Shown here: piece by piece, positions 1 through 8,417 of the stretch
How positions within the stretch are numbered: the first letter of the stretch is position 1
How the letters are laid out: each line of letters starts with the position of its first letter
Assembly (NCBI RefSeq): GCF_006711645.1
Contig: NZ_CP041247.1
Coordinates: forward strand, 186,001-250,000
Length of the DNA: 64,000 bases
Source of the DNA: Klebsiella electrica
Lineage (GTDB): Bacteria > Pseudomonadota > Gammaproteobacteria > Enterobacterales > Enterobacteriaceae
Direction of reading: 5' to 3'
The notes under the pieces: model-generated
The model's input: only the letters and a program-made list of their open reading frames with translations
What the model was told of the DNA's origin: nothing
The model's database searches: none
Program-made: the position numbers and the translations under genes

Positions 1-91
1 ACCGGATGCCGAGCGCTTTGCTCGCTATGCGCCGCGTCGCGAAACGTTCCGGCAGATTTATCAGCAGCTGCTGCCGCTGATGTCGTCATAA
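1..91 (+). CDS. xylB: 3' end of a xylulokinase-like sugar kinase gene (partial)
   Basis: Only the last 29 codons are in the window, read in the frame starting at base 2 and closing with TAA at 89-91. The peptide is rich in Arg, Tyr and Gln and ends LLPLMSS. I assign it to xylB (xylulose to xylulose-5-phosphate, FGGY kinase family) mainly by position, because xylB lies on this side of wecH in related genomes. No catalytic motif is visible in so short a tail, so the product name is an inference from synteny. Confidence 0.55.
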   Translation, partial: PDAERFARYAPRRETFRQIYQQLLPLMSS

Positions 92-92
92 G

Positions 93-124
93 CGTCCGCC
101 CCGAATGGGGCGGATTAATTTTTG
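93..124. terminator. Bidirectional terminator between xylB-like gene and wecH
   Basis: A perfect 8-bp stem (TCCGCCCC at 95-102, GGGGCGGA at 107-114) with a GAAT loop is followed by TTAATTTTT. The two flanking genes converge here, so it can serve both. Confidence 0.8.
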
Positions 125-129
125 CCGCG

Positions 130-1125
130 CTAGCTGACCAGGCGTCGGGTATCCAGGCGCTGTACCAGCGTCGACAGCAGCAGGCTCCCCCCCAACGCCG
201 CGCCGAATATCCAGAAGATATCCAGCAGCGGCCAGCGCGTCAGTTCCACTCCGCTGGCCCGTAACGCATGAATGATCAGGGCATGAAATCCGTAGATCCC
301 CAGCGAATGGCGTGCAATCAGCGCCAGGGCAGGGATCGGACGTGCGTTGAGGGTATTCTTCACCAGCGTGAGCAGGGTTATCGCGCAGACAAACACCGCC
401 GGCCCGCAATATAAGTACCAGGTATCGCCGAAGTCGCCGCGCCACTTCAGCTCGTGCAATGTCCCGCGGGAAATCACCCACACCGTGGCAGCGAAAAGCG
501 CGGCGCACAGCAGCGTGAGCCACTTTTTATCGGTGTCCATCATGCCGATCGCCCGCCCCAGTACGCCATACAGAACATAGTAAAACGTATCGCCGTTGAT
601 ATAGAGATTGAGCGGCAGCCACTCGATGCCGCCAGCCTTGACCGACACCATGTTGGGGTTGGCCAGAAGGCCTACTACCAGCATCAGAATCAACAGCATC
701 CTGCCGCTGACCTGTTTAACCTGCAGCAGCGGCGAGAGCAGGTAAATGACGATAATCGCGAAGAAAAACCACAGATGATAGAACACCGGTTTTTGCAGTA
801 AGTGCTTGAGTGACAGCACCACGTTGATATGGGTGAACAACGTGATGTAGAGCAGGGACAGGGCGCTATAAAACGCCACGCACAGTACGATCCGTAGAAA
901 ATGCCGTGGTTGGGCGCTGCGCTCACCGAAAAACAGGTAGCCGGATATCATGAAAAACAGCGGGACGCTGACGCGAGAAGCCGAATTAAGCAGGTTGGCG
1001 ATATCCCAGTCCAGCAAGCTGATGATATGCGGGTGGGTGATATACCAGGTGGTGCTGTGAATCATCACTACCATCAGGCATGCGATGCCGCGCAAACTTG
1101 TTATCCAGTTTATTTTTTCCTGCAT
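130..1125 (-). CDS. wecH: O-acetyltransferase WecH (enterobacterial common antigen acetylation)
   Basis: The 331-residue protein is an integral inner-membrane acyltransferase of the acyltransferase-3 family, which in E. coli O-acetylates GlcNAc residues of enterobacterial common antigen. It opens with the family hallmark [15 protein letters not shown] (about residues 9-23), whose R and H are conserved in the family. About ten hydrophobic segments follow, with segments nearly identical to E. coli WecH ([36 protein letters not shown]). Length equals the usual 330 or so. It is monocistronic and convergent with the upstream kinase gene. Assignment is by close resemblance to YiaH/WecH. Confidence 0.93.
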   Translation of the reverse strand: MQEKINWITSLRGIACLMVVMIHSTTWYITHPHIISLLDWDIANLLNSASRVSVPLFFMISGYLFFGERSAQPRHFLRIVLCVAFYSALSLLYITLFTHINVVLSLKHLLQKPVFYHLWFFFAIIVIYLLSPLLQVKQVSGRMLLILMLVVGLLANPNMVSVKAGGIEWLPLNLYINGDTFYYVLYGVLGRAIGMMDTDKKWLTLLCAALFAATVWVISRGTLHELKWRGDFGDTWYLYCGPAVFVCAITLLTLVKNTLNARPIPALALIARHSLGIYGFHALIIHALRASGVELTRWPLLDIFWIFGAALGGSLLLSTLVQRLDTRRLVS

Positions 1126-1310
1126 CGGTACCTCAGTTGCTCCTGCTTAAAGAGGGTCTGACTCCTCCTGGCCGGCCATGTCGCAATGGAAAATTCCGAG
1201 TTTATCGCGACGCTCTTGTCGAGATGCGCAGAGATTCGCACAATGCCCGGACAATTTCACGTAACCTGCACGATAACGAGTTGCTAACAAGGCGGTTGAG
1301 GAAAATGGTG

Positions 1311-1610
1311 ATGAAATATTTCTTTTCTGGACTGTTATTGCTCCTGCTGGCGGGATGCAGCCAACAGCCGCCTCAGACGGTGCAAAAAGCGCAACGTGCG
1401 CGGATTACGCCGCAAATTACCCTCAATATGGCGCAACTGTGCAAGGATAAGGCGGCAAAACGCTACAGCACCGGGCCCCGCATGGTGGACATTAGCCACT
1501 TCGAGCAGTTCCAGGGGAGCTATGAGCTGTCGGGTCTGACATCGCAGAATGAGCGCTTTATCTGTTCTTTTGATCCAGAGGGTCAGTTTTTACATCTTTC
1601 TATGCGTTAA
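1311..1610 (+). CDS. ysaB: Small lipoprotein YsaB
   Basis: This encodes a 99-residue lipoprotein. The signal peptide MKYFFSGLLLLLLAGC ends in a lipobox (LLAGC) with acylated Cys at residue 16. The mature part contains LCKDKAAKRYSTG and ends FDPEGQFLHLSMR, closely matching E. coli YsaB, which is also 99 residues and lies between wecH and glyQ. A longer in-frame ORF extends upstream, but GAGGA at 1298-1302 is 8 nt before ATG 1311, only 2 nt before the alternative ATG at 1305, so 1311 is chosen. Function is unknown. Confidence 0.88.
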   Translation: MKYFFSGLLLLLLAGCSQQPPQTVQKAQRARITPQITLNMAQLCKDKAAKRYSTGPRMVDISHFEQFQGSYELSGLTSQNERFICSFDPEGQFLHLSMR

Positions 1611-1747
1611 ATCGGCACCTGATGCCGCGCGATGGCGTTAATTCCCGCAATTTTATTTAAACAACGCCGTTTCGTACTGTATATCTCGCAGCCAGCGGGT
1701 ATACTGATCCCTTCCTTTAAATCCACACGTATCCAGCACGAAATAAT

Positions 1748-2659
1748 ATGCAAAAGTTTGATACCAGGACCTTCCAGGGCCTGATCCTGACCTTACAGGA
1801 TTACTGGGCTCGTCAGGGCTGCACCATTGTTCAACCACTGGACATGGAAGTCGGCGCCGGCACCTCTCATCCAATGACCTGCCTGCGTGCGCTGGGGCCA
1901 GAGCCGATGGCGACTGCCTATGTGCAGCCTTCTCGTCGCCCGACCGATGGCCGTTACGGCGAAAACCCGAACCGCTTACAGCACTACTATCAGTTCCAGG
2001 TGGTCATTAAGCCATCGCCGGATAACATTCAGGAGCTGTACCTTGGGTCTTTGAAAGAGCTGGGCATGGATCCGACGATTCACGACATCCGCTTCGTGGA
2101 AGACAACTGGGAAAACCCGACGCTGGGTGCCTGGGGTCTGGGCTGGGAAGTGTGGCTGAACGGGATGGAAGTGACGCAGTTCACCTACTTCCAGCAGGTC
2201 GGCGGCCTCGAATGTAAGCCGGTGACCGGCGAGATAACCTACGGTCTGGAACGTCTGGCGATGTACATTCAGGGCGTTGACAGCGTTTACGACCTGGTCT
2301 GGAGCGACGGTCCGCTGGGTAAAACCACCTACGGCGACGTGTTCCATCAGAACGAAGTGGAGCAATCCACCTATAACTTTGAATACGCAGACGTCGACTT
2401 CCTGTTCTCCTGCTTCGAGCAGTATGAGAAAGAAGCGCAGCAGCTGCTGGCGCTGGAAACCCCGCTGCCGCTGCCTGCCTACGAGCGCATTCTGAAAGCC
2501 GCCCACAGCTTCAACCTGCTGGACGCGCGTAAAGCCATCTCCGTCACCGAGCGTCAGCGCTATATTCTGCGCATTCGCACCCTGACCAAAGCCGTGGCAG
2601 AAGCCTATTACGCTTCCCGTGAAGCCCTGGGCTTCCCGATGTGCAACAAGAATAAATAA
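1748..2659 (+). CDS. glyQ: Glycyl-tRNA synthetase alpha subunit
   Basis: GlyQ (303 residues, the usual length) is the catalytic alpha chain of the bacterial alpha2beta2 glycyl-tRNA synthetase; it activates glycine with ATP. The sequence is essentially that of enterobacterial GlyQ, starting [20 protein letters not shown] and containing [20 protein letters not shown] and the class II core around YHYYQFQVV. It sits 9 bp before glyS, forming a two-gene operon. A TATACT hexamer at 1700-1705 is a possible -10 element. The long antisense ORF across glyQS is a codon-bias shadow. Confidence 0.98.
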   Translation: MQKFDTRTFQGLILTLQDYWARQGCTIVQPLDMEVGAGTSHPMTCLRALGPEPMATAYVQPSRRPTDGRYGENPNRLQHYYQFQVVIKPSPDNIQELYLGSLKELGMDPTIHDIRFVEDNWENPTLGAWGLGWEVWLNGMEVTQFTYFQQVGGLECKPVTGEITYGLERLAMYIQGVDSVYDLVWSDGPLGKTTYGDVFHQNEVEQSTYNFEYADVDFLFSCFEQYEKEAQQLLALETPLPLPAYERILKAAHSFNLLDARKAISVTERQRYILRIRTLTKAVAEAYYASREALGFPMCNKNK

Positions 2660-2668
2660 GAGGCGGCC

Positions 2669-4738
2669 ATGTCTGAAAAAACTTTCCTGGTGGAAATCGG
2701 CACCGAAGAGCTGCCACCAAAAGCCCTGCGCAGCCTGGCGGAATCTTTTGCTGCGAACTTTACCGCGGAGCTGGATAACGCTGGCCTCGCCCACGGCAAC
2801 GTCGAGTGGTTTGCTGCCCCGCGCCGTCTGGCGCTGAAAGTCGCTAATCTGGCGGCGTCGCAACCGGATCGCGAAGTTGAAAAACGCGGCCCGGCGGTTT
2901 CTGCCGCGTTCGACGCGGAAGGCAAACCGAGCAAAGCGGCCGAAGGCTGGGCGCGTGGCTGCGGTATCACCGTTGACCAGGCCGAGCGTATGGTCACCGA
3001 CAAAGGTGAATGGCTGCTGTATCGCGCGCACGTCAAGGGCGAAAGCGCGGAAGCGCTGCTGCCGAACATGGTGGCGACCTCGCTGGCAAAACTGCCGATC
3101 CCGAAACTGATGCGCTGGGGCGCCTCCGACGTGCAGTTCGTGCGTCCGGTTCACACCGTGACCCTGCTGCTGGGCGACAAAGTCGTCCCGGCAACCATTC
3201 TGGGCATCGCCTCCGATCGCGTGATTCGCGGCCATCGCTTTATGGGCGAGCCGGAATTCACTATCGACAACGCCGATCAATACCCGCAAATTCTGGTTGA
3301 GCGCGGCAAAGTCATTGCTGACTACGAGCAGCGTAAAGCCAAAATCAAAGCCGATGCCGAAGACGCGGCGCGCAAAATTGGCGGCAACGCCGATCTGAGC
3401 GAAAGCCTGCTGGAAGAAGTGGCCTCGCTGGTGGAATGGCCGGTGGTGCTGACCGCGAAATTCGAAGAGAAATTCCTCGCGGTGCCGGCAGAAGCGCTGG
3501 TTTACACCATGAAAGGCGACCAGAAGTACTTCCCGGTCTACGGTAATGACGGCAAACTGCTGCCGAACTTTATTTTCGTCACCAATATCGAGTCGAAAGA
3601 TCCGGCGCAGATTATCTCCGGGAACGAAAAAGTGGTTCGCCCACGTCTGGCGGATGCCGAGTTCTTCTTCAACACCGACCGTAAAAAGCGTCTGGAAGAT
3701 CATCTGCCGCGTCTGCAAACCGTGCTGTTCCAGCAGCAGCTCGGCACCCTGCGCGACAAAACCGATCGCATTCAGGCCCTGGCGGGCTGGATCGCCGGGC
3801 AGACTGGCGCCGACGTCAATCACGCAACGCGTGCGGGTCTGCTCTCCAAGTGTGACCTGATGACCAACATGGTGTTCGAGTTTACCGACACTCAGGGCAT
3901 CATGGGCATGCACTATGCGCGTCACGATGGCGAAGCCGAAGATGTGGCGGTGGCGCTGAACGAGCAGTATCAGCCGCGCTTTGCCGGCGACGATCTGCCG
4001 TCTAATCCGGTAGCCTGTGCGGTAGCGATTGCCGATAAGATGGATACCCTCGCGGGCATCTTCGGTATCGGCCAGCATCCAAAAGGCGATAAAGACCCGT
4101 TTGCGCTGCGTCGTGCCGCGCTCGGCGTGCTGCGTATTATCGTTGAGAAGAACCAGAACCTCGATCTGCAAACGCTGACCGAAGAAGCGGTGCGTCTGTA
4201 CGGCGATAAGCTGACTAACGCCAACGTCGTCGATGACGTCATTGACTTCATGCTCGGTCGCTTCCGCGCCTGGTATCAGGATGAAGGCTACACCGTCGAC
4301 ACCATCCAGGCGGTACTGGCACGTCGTCCGACGCGTCCGGCTGATTTCGATGCGCGTATGAAAGCGGTATCTCACTTCCGCACCCTGGAAGAAGCGGCCG
4401 CGCTGGCAGCAGCCAACAAGCGTGTATCTAACATCCTCGCGAAATCCGAAGAGACGCTGAACGATGCCGTTCATGCCTCCGTGCTGAAAGAAGCGGCAGA
4501 AATTAAGCTGGCGACCCATCTGGTGGTCCTGCGCGACAAGCTGCAGCCGTTCTTTGCCGAAGGCCGCTATCAGGAAGCGCTGATCGAACTGGCCTCCCTG
4601 CGTGAACCGGTAGATGAATTCTTCGAAAACGTGATGGTGAATGCGGAAGATAAAGACGTCCGTATCAACCGTCTGACGCTGCTGTCGAAACTGCGTGACC
4701 TGTTCCTGCAGGTAGCGGATATTTCCCTGCTGCAATAA
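2669..4738 (+). CDS. glyS: Glycyl-tRNA synthetase beta subunit
   Basis: GlyS (689 residues, as in E. coli) supplies tRNA recognition to the GlyQ/GlyS tetramer. It begins [20 protein letters not shown], the standard N-terminus of the family, and carries the conserved HD-like stretch around [20 protein letters not shown]. The C-terminal anticodon-binding region ends in [15 protein letters not shown]. The start is supported by GAGGCGG upstream and by the 9-bp spacing from glyQ. A strong terminator follows. Confidence 0.98.
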   Translation: MSEKTFLVEIGTEELPPKALRSLAESFAANFTAELDNAGLAHGNVEWFAAPRRLALKVANLAASQPDREVEKRGPAVSAAFDAEGKPSKAAEGWARGCGITVDQAERMVTDKGEWLLYRAHVKGESAEALLPNMVATSLAKLPIPKLMRWGASDVQFVRPVHTVTLLLGDKVVPATILGIASDRVIRGHRFMGEPEFTIDNADQYPQILVERGKVIADYEQRKAKIKADAEDAARKIGGNADLSESLLEEVASLVEWPVVLTAKFEEKFLAVPAEALVYTMKGDQKYFPVYGNDGKLLPNFIFVTNIESKDPAQIISGNEKVVRPRLADAEFFFNTDRKKRLEDHLPRLQTVLFQQQLGTLRDKTDRIQALAGWIAGQTGADVNHATRAGLLSKCDLMTNMVFEFTDTQGIMGMHYARHDGEAEDVAVALNEQYQPRFAGDDLPSNPVACAVAIADKMDTLAGIFGIGQHPKGDKDPFALRRAALGVLRIIVEKNQNLDLQTLTEEAVRLYGDKLTNANVVDDVIDFMLGRFRAWYQDEGYTVDTIQAVLARRPTRPADFDARMKAVSHFRTLEEAAALAAANKRVSNILAKSEETLNDAVHASVLKEAAEIKLATHLVVLRDKLQPFFAEGRYQEALIELASLREPVDEFFENVMVNAEDKDVRINRLTLLSKLRDLFLQVADISLLQ

Positions 4739-4756
4739 TCGTTTGTTTTGCATAAC

Positions 4757-4786
4757 AAAAAACCTGCCCTGGGGCAGGTTTTTTTA
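4757..4786 (+). terminator. Rho-independent terminator of glyQS
   Basis: AACCTGCC (4761-4768) pairs perfectly with GGCAGGTT (4773-4780), preceded by an A run and followed by seven T's. Confidence 0.92.
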
Positions 4787-4836
4787 TAGCGCTCAGCGAC
4801 TCTCTCGCCTACCCGGACGCCTTGCGGCGGCCAGAT

Positions 4837-5025
4837 TTACTGCAAATTCCCCGCGGTCAGACTCTCTTTATCAAAAGCGTGGCTGACGTTAATACGGTTC
4901 TGATGCACTGCGGTGTCCATGTTGGAACCGGCTTCCGGCTGTGCGGGACGATGCTCTGCGGCGATGGCGCCAGATGATAATGAAGCGGCCAGAAACAGGG
5001 CGGTTATCACGCTGATATTTTTCAT
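4837..5025 (-). CDS. Small exported protein of unknown function (62 aa)
   Basis: A Sec-type signal peptide is clear: MKNIS, a hydrophobic core (VITALFLAASLSS) and an AIA-AE cleavage site near residue 22-23. The predicted mature peptide is about 40 residues, polar, without cysteine. AAGGAAGAT lies upstream of ATG at 5025. It is 75 bp downstream of, and on the same strand as, a DUF1471-type gene, so the two may share a transcript. I do not recognise the family. The downstream sequence 4801-4836 looks like a degraded REP-type palindrome. Confidence 0.6.
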   Translation of the reverse strand: MKNISVITALFLAASLSSGAIAAEHRPAQPEAGSNMDTAVHQNRINVSHAFDKESLTAGNLQ

Positions 5026-5100
5026 TTTATCTTCCTTTTCATCGTGTTGTCGTCGTCGCCTGTCTGGTTAACGTCCGGCGGCCCGGCAAGAGAGATTGCG

Positions 5101-5310
5101 TTATTTGTTCAGTTCTGCGGTCATATGCACGCGGTTGTTGAACTGGGCGCTGGTGATTTTATACGACGCGCCTTGTTCAGCGGCCTGGGCGGCAATTTTG
5201 GCTTCAGCACGATCCAGCGTGGAGGCGGTGGCGCTGATGCTCTGAGCGAAAGCACCGAAAGACATCAGAGACAGAGCAGAAACTGCAACGAAAGTTTTGA
5301 TAGATTTCAT
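5101..5310 (-). CDS. DUF1471 (YhcN/BhsA-like) small periplasmic protein
   Basis: The 69-residue precursor has a signal peptide ending SFGAFA (cleavage before QSISATAS, about residue 22). The mature domain, with ..LDRAEAKIAAQAAEQGASYKITSAQFNNRVHMTAELNK, fits the DUF1471 fold pattern: a helix rich in Ala, then a strand ending in xxxTAELxK. Members such as BhsA, McbA and YhcN are stress-induced periplasmic or outer-membrane-associated proteins in E. coli. AAGGAAT precedes the ATG at 5310. The specific role cannot be told. Confidence 0.8.
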   Translation of the reverse strand: MKSIKTFVAVSALSLMSFGAFAQSISATASTLDRAEAKIAAQAAEQGASYKITSAQFNNRVHMTAELNK

Positions 5311-5690
5311 GGTCGTATTCCTTAAGTGATTTTGTTTGGTATGGAGCGTTGTTGCTCCGATGTGATAAATGATAGGACGATTATTGATCGATTAAAACTG
5401 GAACAATTTGCGCATCTCATTCAAAAAAATAGAATAAAAAATGCGCATATAAAACGGGGATGATTTCGGGGCGGTTTGACGTTTTAGCCGCGGGAGAGTC
5501 GCTCAACCCGCAGGCGTTTGCGGAAAAATTAATCTTGAAATGCAAGGACGAGTATGGCTATCCTGTGCCCCGACGAATCCCTCGTCTCACAGAGAGCACA
5601 CTGAAAATGGACCAATATACCTGCTGAATTCGGATCCTTGCTGGCGCACTGCGTCTGTAGGGGAAATATGAATTTCATTCAGGAGTGCTT
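5311..5690. promoter_or_regulatory. Divergent intergenic region between DUF1471 gene and ABC-F gene
   Basis: The region is AT-rich near 5370-5450 and should hold promoters for both genes. It contains a 7-bp perfect inverted repeat, TGCGCAT (5409-5415) and ATGCGCA (5441-5447), around a very AT-rich 25-bp spacer. A small leader ORF (5554-5604) is described separately. No confident promoter hexamers were assigned. Confidence 0.45.
5554..5604 (+). promoter_or_regulatory. Candidate 16-codon leader ORF upstream of the ABC-F gene
   Basis: ATG at 5554 is preceded by AAGGA (5544-5548) at a suitable distance and opens a 16-codon reading frame (MAILCPDESLVSQRAH) ending TGA 5602-5604. A second micro-ORF (MDQYTC) begins 2 nt later. 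The main ATG lies 86 nt after the first stop. Translated leader peptides control several antibiotic-responsive ABC-F genes, so a similar role is possible; this is inference only, and the frame could be fortuitous. Confidence 0.3.
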
Positions 5691-7310
5691 ATGGCCCATC
5701 GTGCCCAATCCCCCTCTTTTATTTTGCATCAGGTCACCTGTCAGTTTGCGACGGGAGAGACGCTATTTGGCCCGTTGAATCTCTCGCTGGAAAATGCCCT
5801 CAGTGGCCTGGTCGGACGTAATGGCGTCGGGAAAACCCGTCTGCTGCGCCTGCTGGCCGGTATCGATACGCCTTCTGGCGGGCATATCGAACGGCCTGTT
5901 TCTCTGGCCTGTGTTGCGCAGCAGCACGCGATAACCCCGCAGACCACGCTGGCCGGGCTGCTGGGCTACGGGCCCTACTTTGCGGCCTTGCAGCGCCTCG
6001 GGCGCGGTGAGGCTCTGGCTGACGATGTCGATTGCCTCGAGGGCTGCTGGAACCTCCCGGATCGCCTGCGCGCAGGTTTTCGCGAGGCGGGTTTAGCCGA
6101 TTTTGATCCCGAGCGCCCCGCATCATCATTGAGCGGCGGTGAGCGGGTGAAGGCCCTGCTATGCGGCGCTTTTCTGTCCGCGGCCGATTATCTGCTGCTG
6201 GATGAGCCCACCAATCACCTGGACAGGCAGGGTCGCGACTGGCTGTATCACCAGCTTGAATGCTGGCCCGGCGGGGCGCTGATAGCCAGCCACGATCGCG
6301 CGCTGTTATCCCGCATGTCGCGCATACTCGAACTGACGCCCGGCGCGTTGCGCAGCTACGGCGGTCACTATGCCGCTTATCAGCAGCAGCGCGACGCGGA
6401 GCAGCAGGCCGCGCGCGCGGCGTTAGACCATGCCGCCACCGAGCGCCGTCGCACGCGGGCGCGGATGCAAAAAGAGCACGATGCCAGTCAGCGGCGTTCT
6501 GCTCAGACGCTGCGCGTGGTGGATACGCTGAATATCGCCTCCTTTGAACGGGTAAAATATAAAGGAGCGGCGAAGGAGCGGCCCGGTACACTGCATCGCC
6601 AGCACCAGGAGCAAAATTGCGCGCTGAACGCCGCGGTTCTCCAGGCCCGTGAGCGGGTAGAGGAGGAGGCCGCGGTGATGTTCACTCTGCCGGGAAGCCA
6701 GGTTGCCGCCGGTAAACAGGTGTTGGTCCTGGAGGCTTTGCAGCTGGCTTTCTCCGCCATACCGCCGCTCGACTGGCGTCTTGACGGGCCGCTGCGCGTG
6801 GCGTTGCGTGGCCCCAACGGCTGTGGCAAAACCACGCTGCTGAAAACGTTGATCGGTCTGGAATCGCCACTGTCCGGCAAGTGCCGGGTGTCGGTGCAGA
6901 CGGCCTGGCTGGATCAGCATCTCACGCAGCTGGACCTGTCGCTGTCGGTCATGGCGCACCTTAATCTTGATGATACGCCGCTGGAGGCGGGTGTATTACG
7001 CAGCCGTCTTGCCCGGCTGCAGCTGGGCGCGGATAAAATCAATCTGCCGCTGTCGGCTTTAAGCGGCGGCGAGCGGCTAAAAGCCGCGCTGGCCTGCGTG
7101 CTATGGCGGCGAGAAGCCGCGCAGCTTCTGCTGCTGGATGAGCCGACAAACCATCTTGATTTGGCTGCCGTTCAGGCTATTGAGTCGGCTTTAGCCGCGT
7201 TTCCTGGCGCAATGATTGTCGTCTCTCATGATGAGGATTTTCTGCGGGGACTGCGGCTGACCCACTCTTTGACGTGGCAGGAGGATGGCTGGCATTTCTC
7301 AGCGCGGTGA
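5691..7310 (+). CDS. ABC-F family ATPase (duplicated ATP-binding cassette protein)
   Basis: The 539-residue soluble protein has two ABC cassettes and no membrane segment, as in ABC-F translation factors and ribosome-protection proteins. Cassette 1 has Walker A GRNGVGKT (about 42-49), signature LSGGE (about 147) and Walker B LLLDEPTNHLD (about 167-177). An Arg/Gln-rich interdomain linker follows (about 240-310). Cassette 2 has GPNGCGKTT (about 374), LSGGE (about 457) and LLLLDEPTNHLD (about 480). Start ATG 5691 is chosen because AGGAG (5681-5685) is 5 nt upstream; the alternative GTG at 5685 overlaps that site. It does not look like EttA, Uup, YbiT or YheS, and it is absent here in E. coli. 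Substrate or antibiotic, if any, is unknown. Confidence 0.88.
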   Translation: MAHRAQSPSFILHQVTCQFATGETLFGPLNLSLENALSGLVGRNGVGKTRLLRLLAGIDTPSGGHIERPVSLACVAQQHAITPQTTLAGLLGYGPYFAALQRLGRGEALADDVDCLEGCWNLPDRLRAGFREAGLADFDPERPASSLSGGERVKALLCGAFLSAADYLLLDEPTNHLDRQGRDWLYHQLECWPGGALIASHDRALLSRMSRILELTPGALRSYGGHYAAYQQQRDAEQQAARAALDHAATERRRTRARMQKEHDASQRRSAQTLRVVDTLNIASFERVKYKGAAKERPGTLHRQHQEQNCALNAAVLQARERVEEEAAVMFTLPGSQVAAGKQVLVLEALQLAFSAIPPLDWRLDGPLRVALRGPNGCGKTTLLKTLIGLESPLSGKCRVSVQTAWLDQHLTQLDLSLSVMAHLNLDDTPLEAGVLRSRLARLQLGADKINLPLSALSGGERLKAALACVLWRREAAQLLLLDEPTNHLDLAAVQAIESALAAFPGAMIVVSHDEDFLRGLRLTHSLTWQEDGWHFSAR

Positions 7311-7314
7311 AGAC

Positions 7315-7352
7315 AAAAAGCTGCCCTCTGATGAGCGGCGGTTTTTTATTAG
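7315..7352 (+). terminator. Terminator of the ABC-F gene
   Basis: AAAAAGCTGCC pairs (with G-T wobbles) with GGCGGTTTTTT across an 11-nt loop, giving a U-rich 3' arm directly after the ABC-F stop. Confidence 0.65.
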
Positions 7353-7358
7353 CAGATA

Positions 7359-7388
7359 AAAAAAATCCCCGCCGCGAGGCAGGGATCT
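7359..7388 (-). terminator. Terminator of cspA
   Basis: Read on the minus strand, GATCCCTGCC, a TCGC loop and GGCGGGGATT are followed by a run of T's. It lies just downstream of cspA and faces the ABC-F terminator. Confidence 0.8.
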
Positions 7389-7411
7389 TGAATTCTGAGC
7401 TTAATTTAAGC

Positions 7412-7624
7412 TTACAGGCTGGTTACGTTGCCAGCTGCCGGGCCTTTAGCGCCGCTTTCGATGGTGAAGGAAACTTTCTGACCTTCATCCAGAGATTTGT
7501 AGCCATCGTTCTGGATAGCAGAGAAGTGTACGAACACGTCTTTAGAGCCATCGTCAGGAGTGATGAAGCCGAAGCCTTTGTCAGCGTTGAACCATTTTAC
7601 GATACCAGTCATTTTACCGGACAT
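7412..7624 (-). CDS. cspA: Major cold shock protein CspA
   Basis: The 70-residue single-domain CSP is apparently identical to E. coli CspA. It carries both RNA-binding motifs: RNP1 KGFGFI (about 16-21) and RNP2 VFVHF (about 30-34). CspA is an RNA chaperone that melts secondary structure at low temperature. AAAGGT precedes the start, and a conserved ~155-nt 5' leader with a cold box supports the assignment over other Csp paralogues, as does synteny beside yiaG. Confidence 0.97.
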
Positions 7625-7783
7625 AGCGAAATACCTTTAAATAATAAATGAACCTTTCGGCGGTACGGTCTGGACTACAGATTTGAAGCTATAAAGGGAA
7701 AGTTCACTACCGGGGTATCTATGATAACCGCTCAAGGACTACTCTATACTAATGCTCTGTGGTCTGTACATCAAACCTGCGAG
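7625..7783 (-). promoter_or_regulatory. cspA 5' untranslated leader with cold box
   Basis: On the minus strand the leader begins near GGTTTGATGTACAGACC; TGATGTACAGA (7763-7773) matches the E. coli cold box TGACGTACAGA with one change. Near the start codon the strand reads CCGCCGAAAGG, also conserved in the E. coli cspA leader. In E. coli this ~159-nt leader is a thermosensing RNA that refolds in the cold and exposes the start site; the same is inferred here. Confidence 0.85.
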
Positions 7784-7830
7784 CATTAACTCATTTTTGC
7801 GGTGTGATAGCAAACCTTTTTTCATAGAAA

Positions 7831-7858
7831 TAAAAACGGTCCCGATATAAGGACCGTA
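7831..7858 (-). terminator. Terminator of yiaG
   Basis: On the minus strand ACGGTCC, a 7-8 nt loop and GGGACCGT are followed by TTTTTA, 28 bp past the yiaG stop. Confidence 0.8.
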
Positions 7859-7885
7859 ACCAGACCTGATTCTTATTATAGAGCT

Positions 7886-8176
7886 TTAGTCGATAATCTG
7901 CCTTGAAAGCTGCGGGTTTGCCTGAATCAGGCGCATTAATTTGAGCTCCGTGGATGAGGGTTTCACCCGTCTTGATTCCCACTCTTGTACCATCGCCACG
8001 CTGACGCCCATGGCATTGGCAAAATCATCAATTTTCAGACCAGTGCCTTTGCGAAGCTGTTCAAACTCGCTAAATGCGGTCTGCTTACGAGGCTGGGCGA
8101 TCGTCTGGGAAATATCTTTGAAAACAATTTGTTCCAGGCTGCTAAGCAGTTCAAACACCGGATCTTTATATTCCAT
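7886..8176 (-). CDS. yiaG: HTH-type transcriptional regulator YiaG
   Basis: The protein has 96 residues, the same length as E. coli YiaG. The C-terminal half is a Cro/C1-type helix-turn-helix: LRKGTGLKIDDFANAMGVSV followed by the recognition helix region AMVQEWESRRVKPSS. The N-terminus MEYKDPVFELLSSLEQIVFKD is also shared. This arrangement resembles HigA-type antitoxins, but no toxin gene is adjacent. AAGGAGTTCTC before the ATG supports the start. Targets are unknown. Confidence 0.92.
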   Translation of the reverse strand: MEYKDPVFELLSSLEQIVFKDISQTIAQPRKQTAFSEFEQLRKGTGLKIDDFANAMGVSVAMVQEWESRRVKPSSTELKLMRLIQANPQLSRQIID

Positions 8177-8377
8177 TGAGAACTCCTTCTGTCACACAGC
8201 AAAAGAAAATTTAGTCAAGCCTGTTAAGAATAGTCAGAAAAAACACAAAGAATAGTCACGGTGGTTATTATGTGCAGGCAGCCTATCGTCTTAACGGATA
8301 TTCGGGGATGAAAACGGCAGATAAGGTGATGATTAATCATCAGACGTGTCGCAATGGAAAATTTTTGTAAACAGATG

Positions 8378-8412
8378 AAAAATCCGCCAGGCCAGCAGTT
8401 GCCCGCTGGCCT
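8378..8412 (-). terminator. Terminator of the aromatic-acid transporter gene
   Basis: Minus-strand reading gives AGGCCAGC (8405-8412), an 8-nt loop, GCTGGCCT (8389-8396), then GGCGGATTTTT. Confidence 0.8.
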
Positions 8413-8417
8413 GAGGG

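Noticed and set aside
1976..4753. 925-codon minus-strand ORF opposite glyQS
   Set aside because: It is antisense to the highly conserved glyQ and glyS genes and results from their codon bias; the protein is Arg/Gln/Phe-rich without family features.
7791..7982. 63-codon minus-strand ORF overlapping yiaG and the cspA upstream region
   Set aside because: It overlaps the yiaG terminator and coding sequence in another frame and has no ribosome site.
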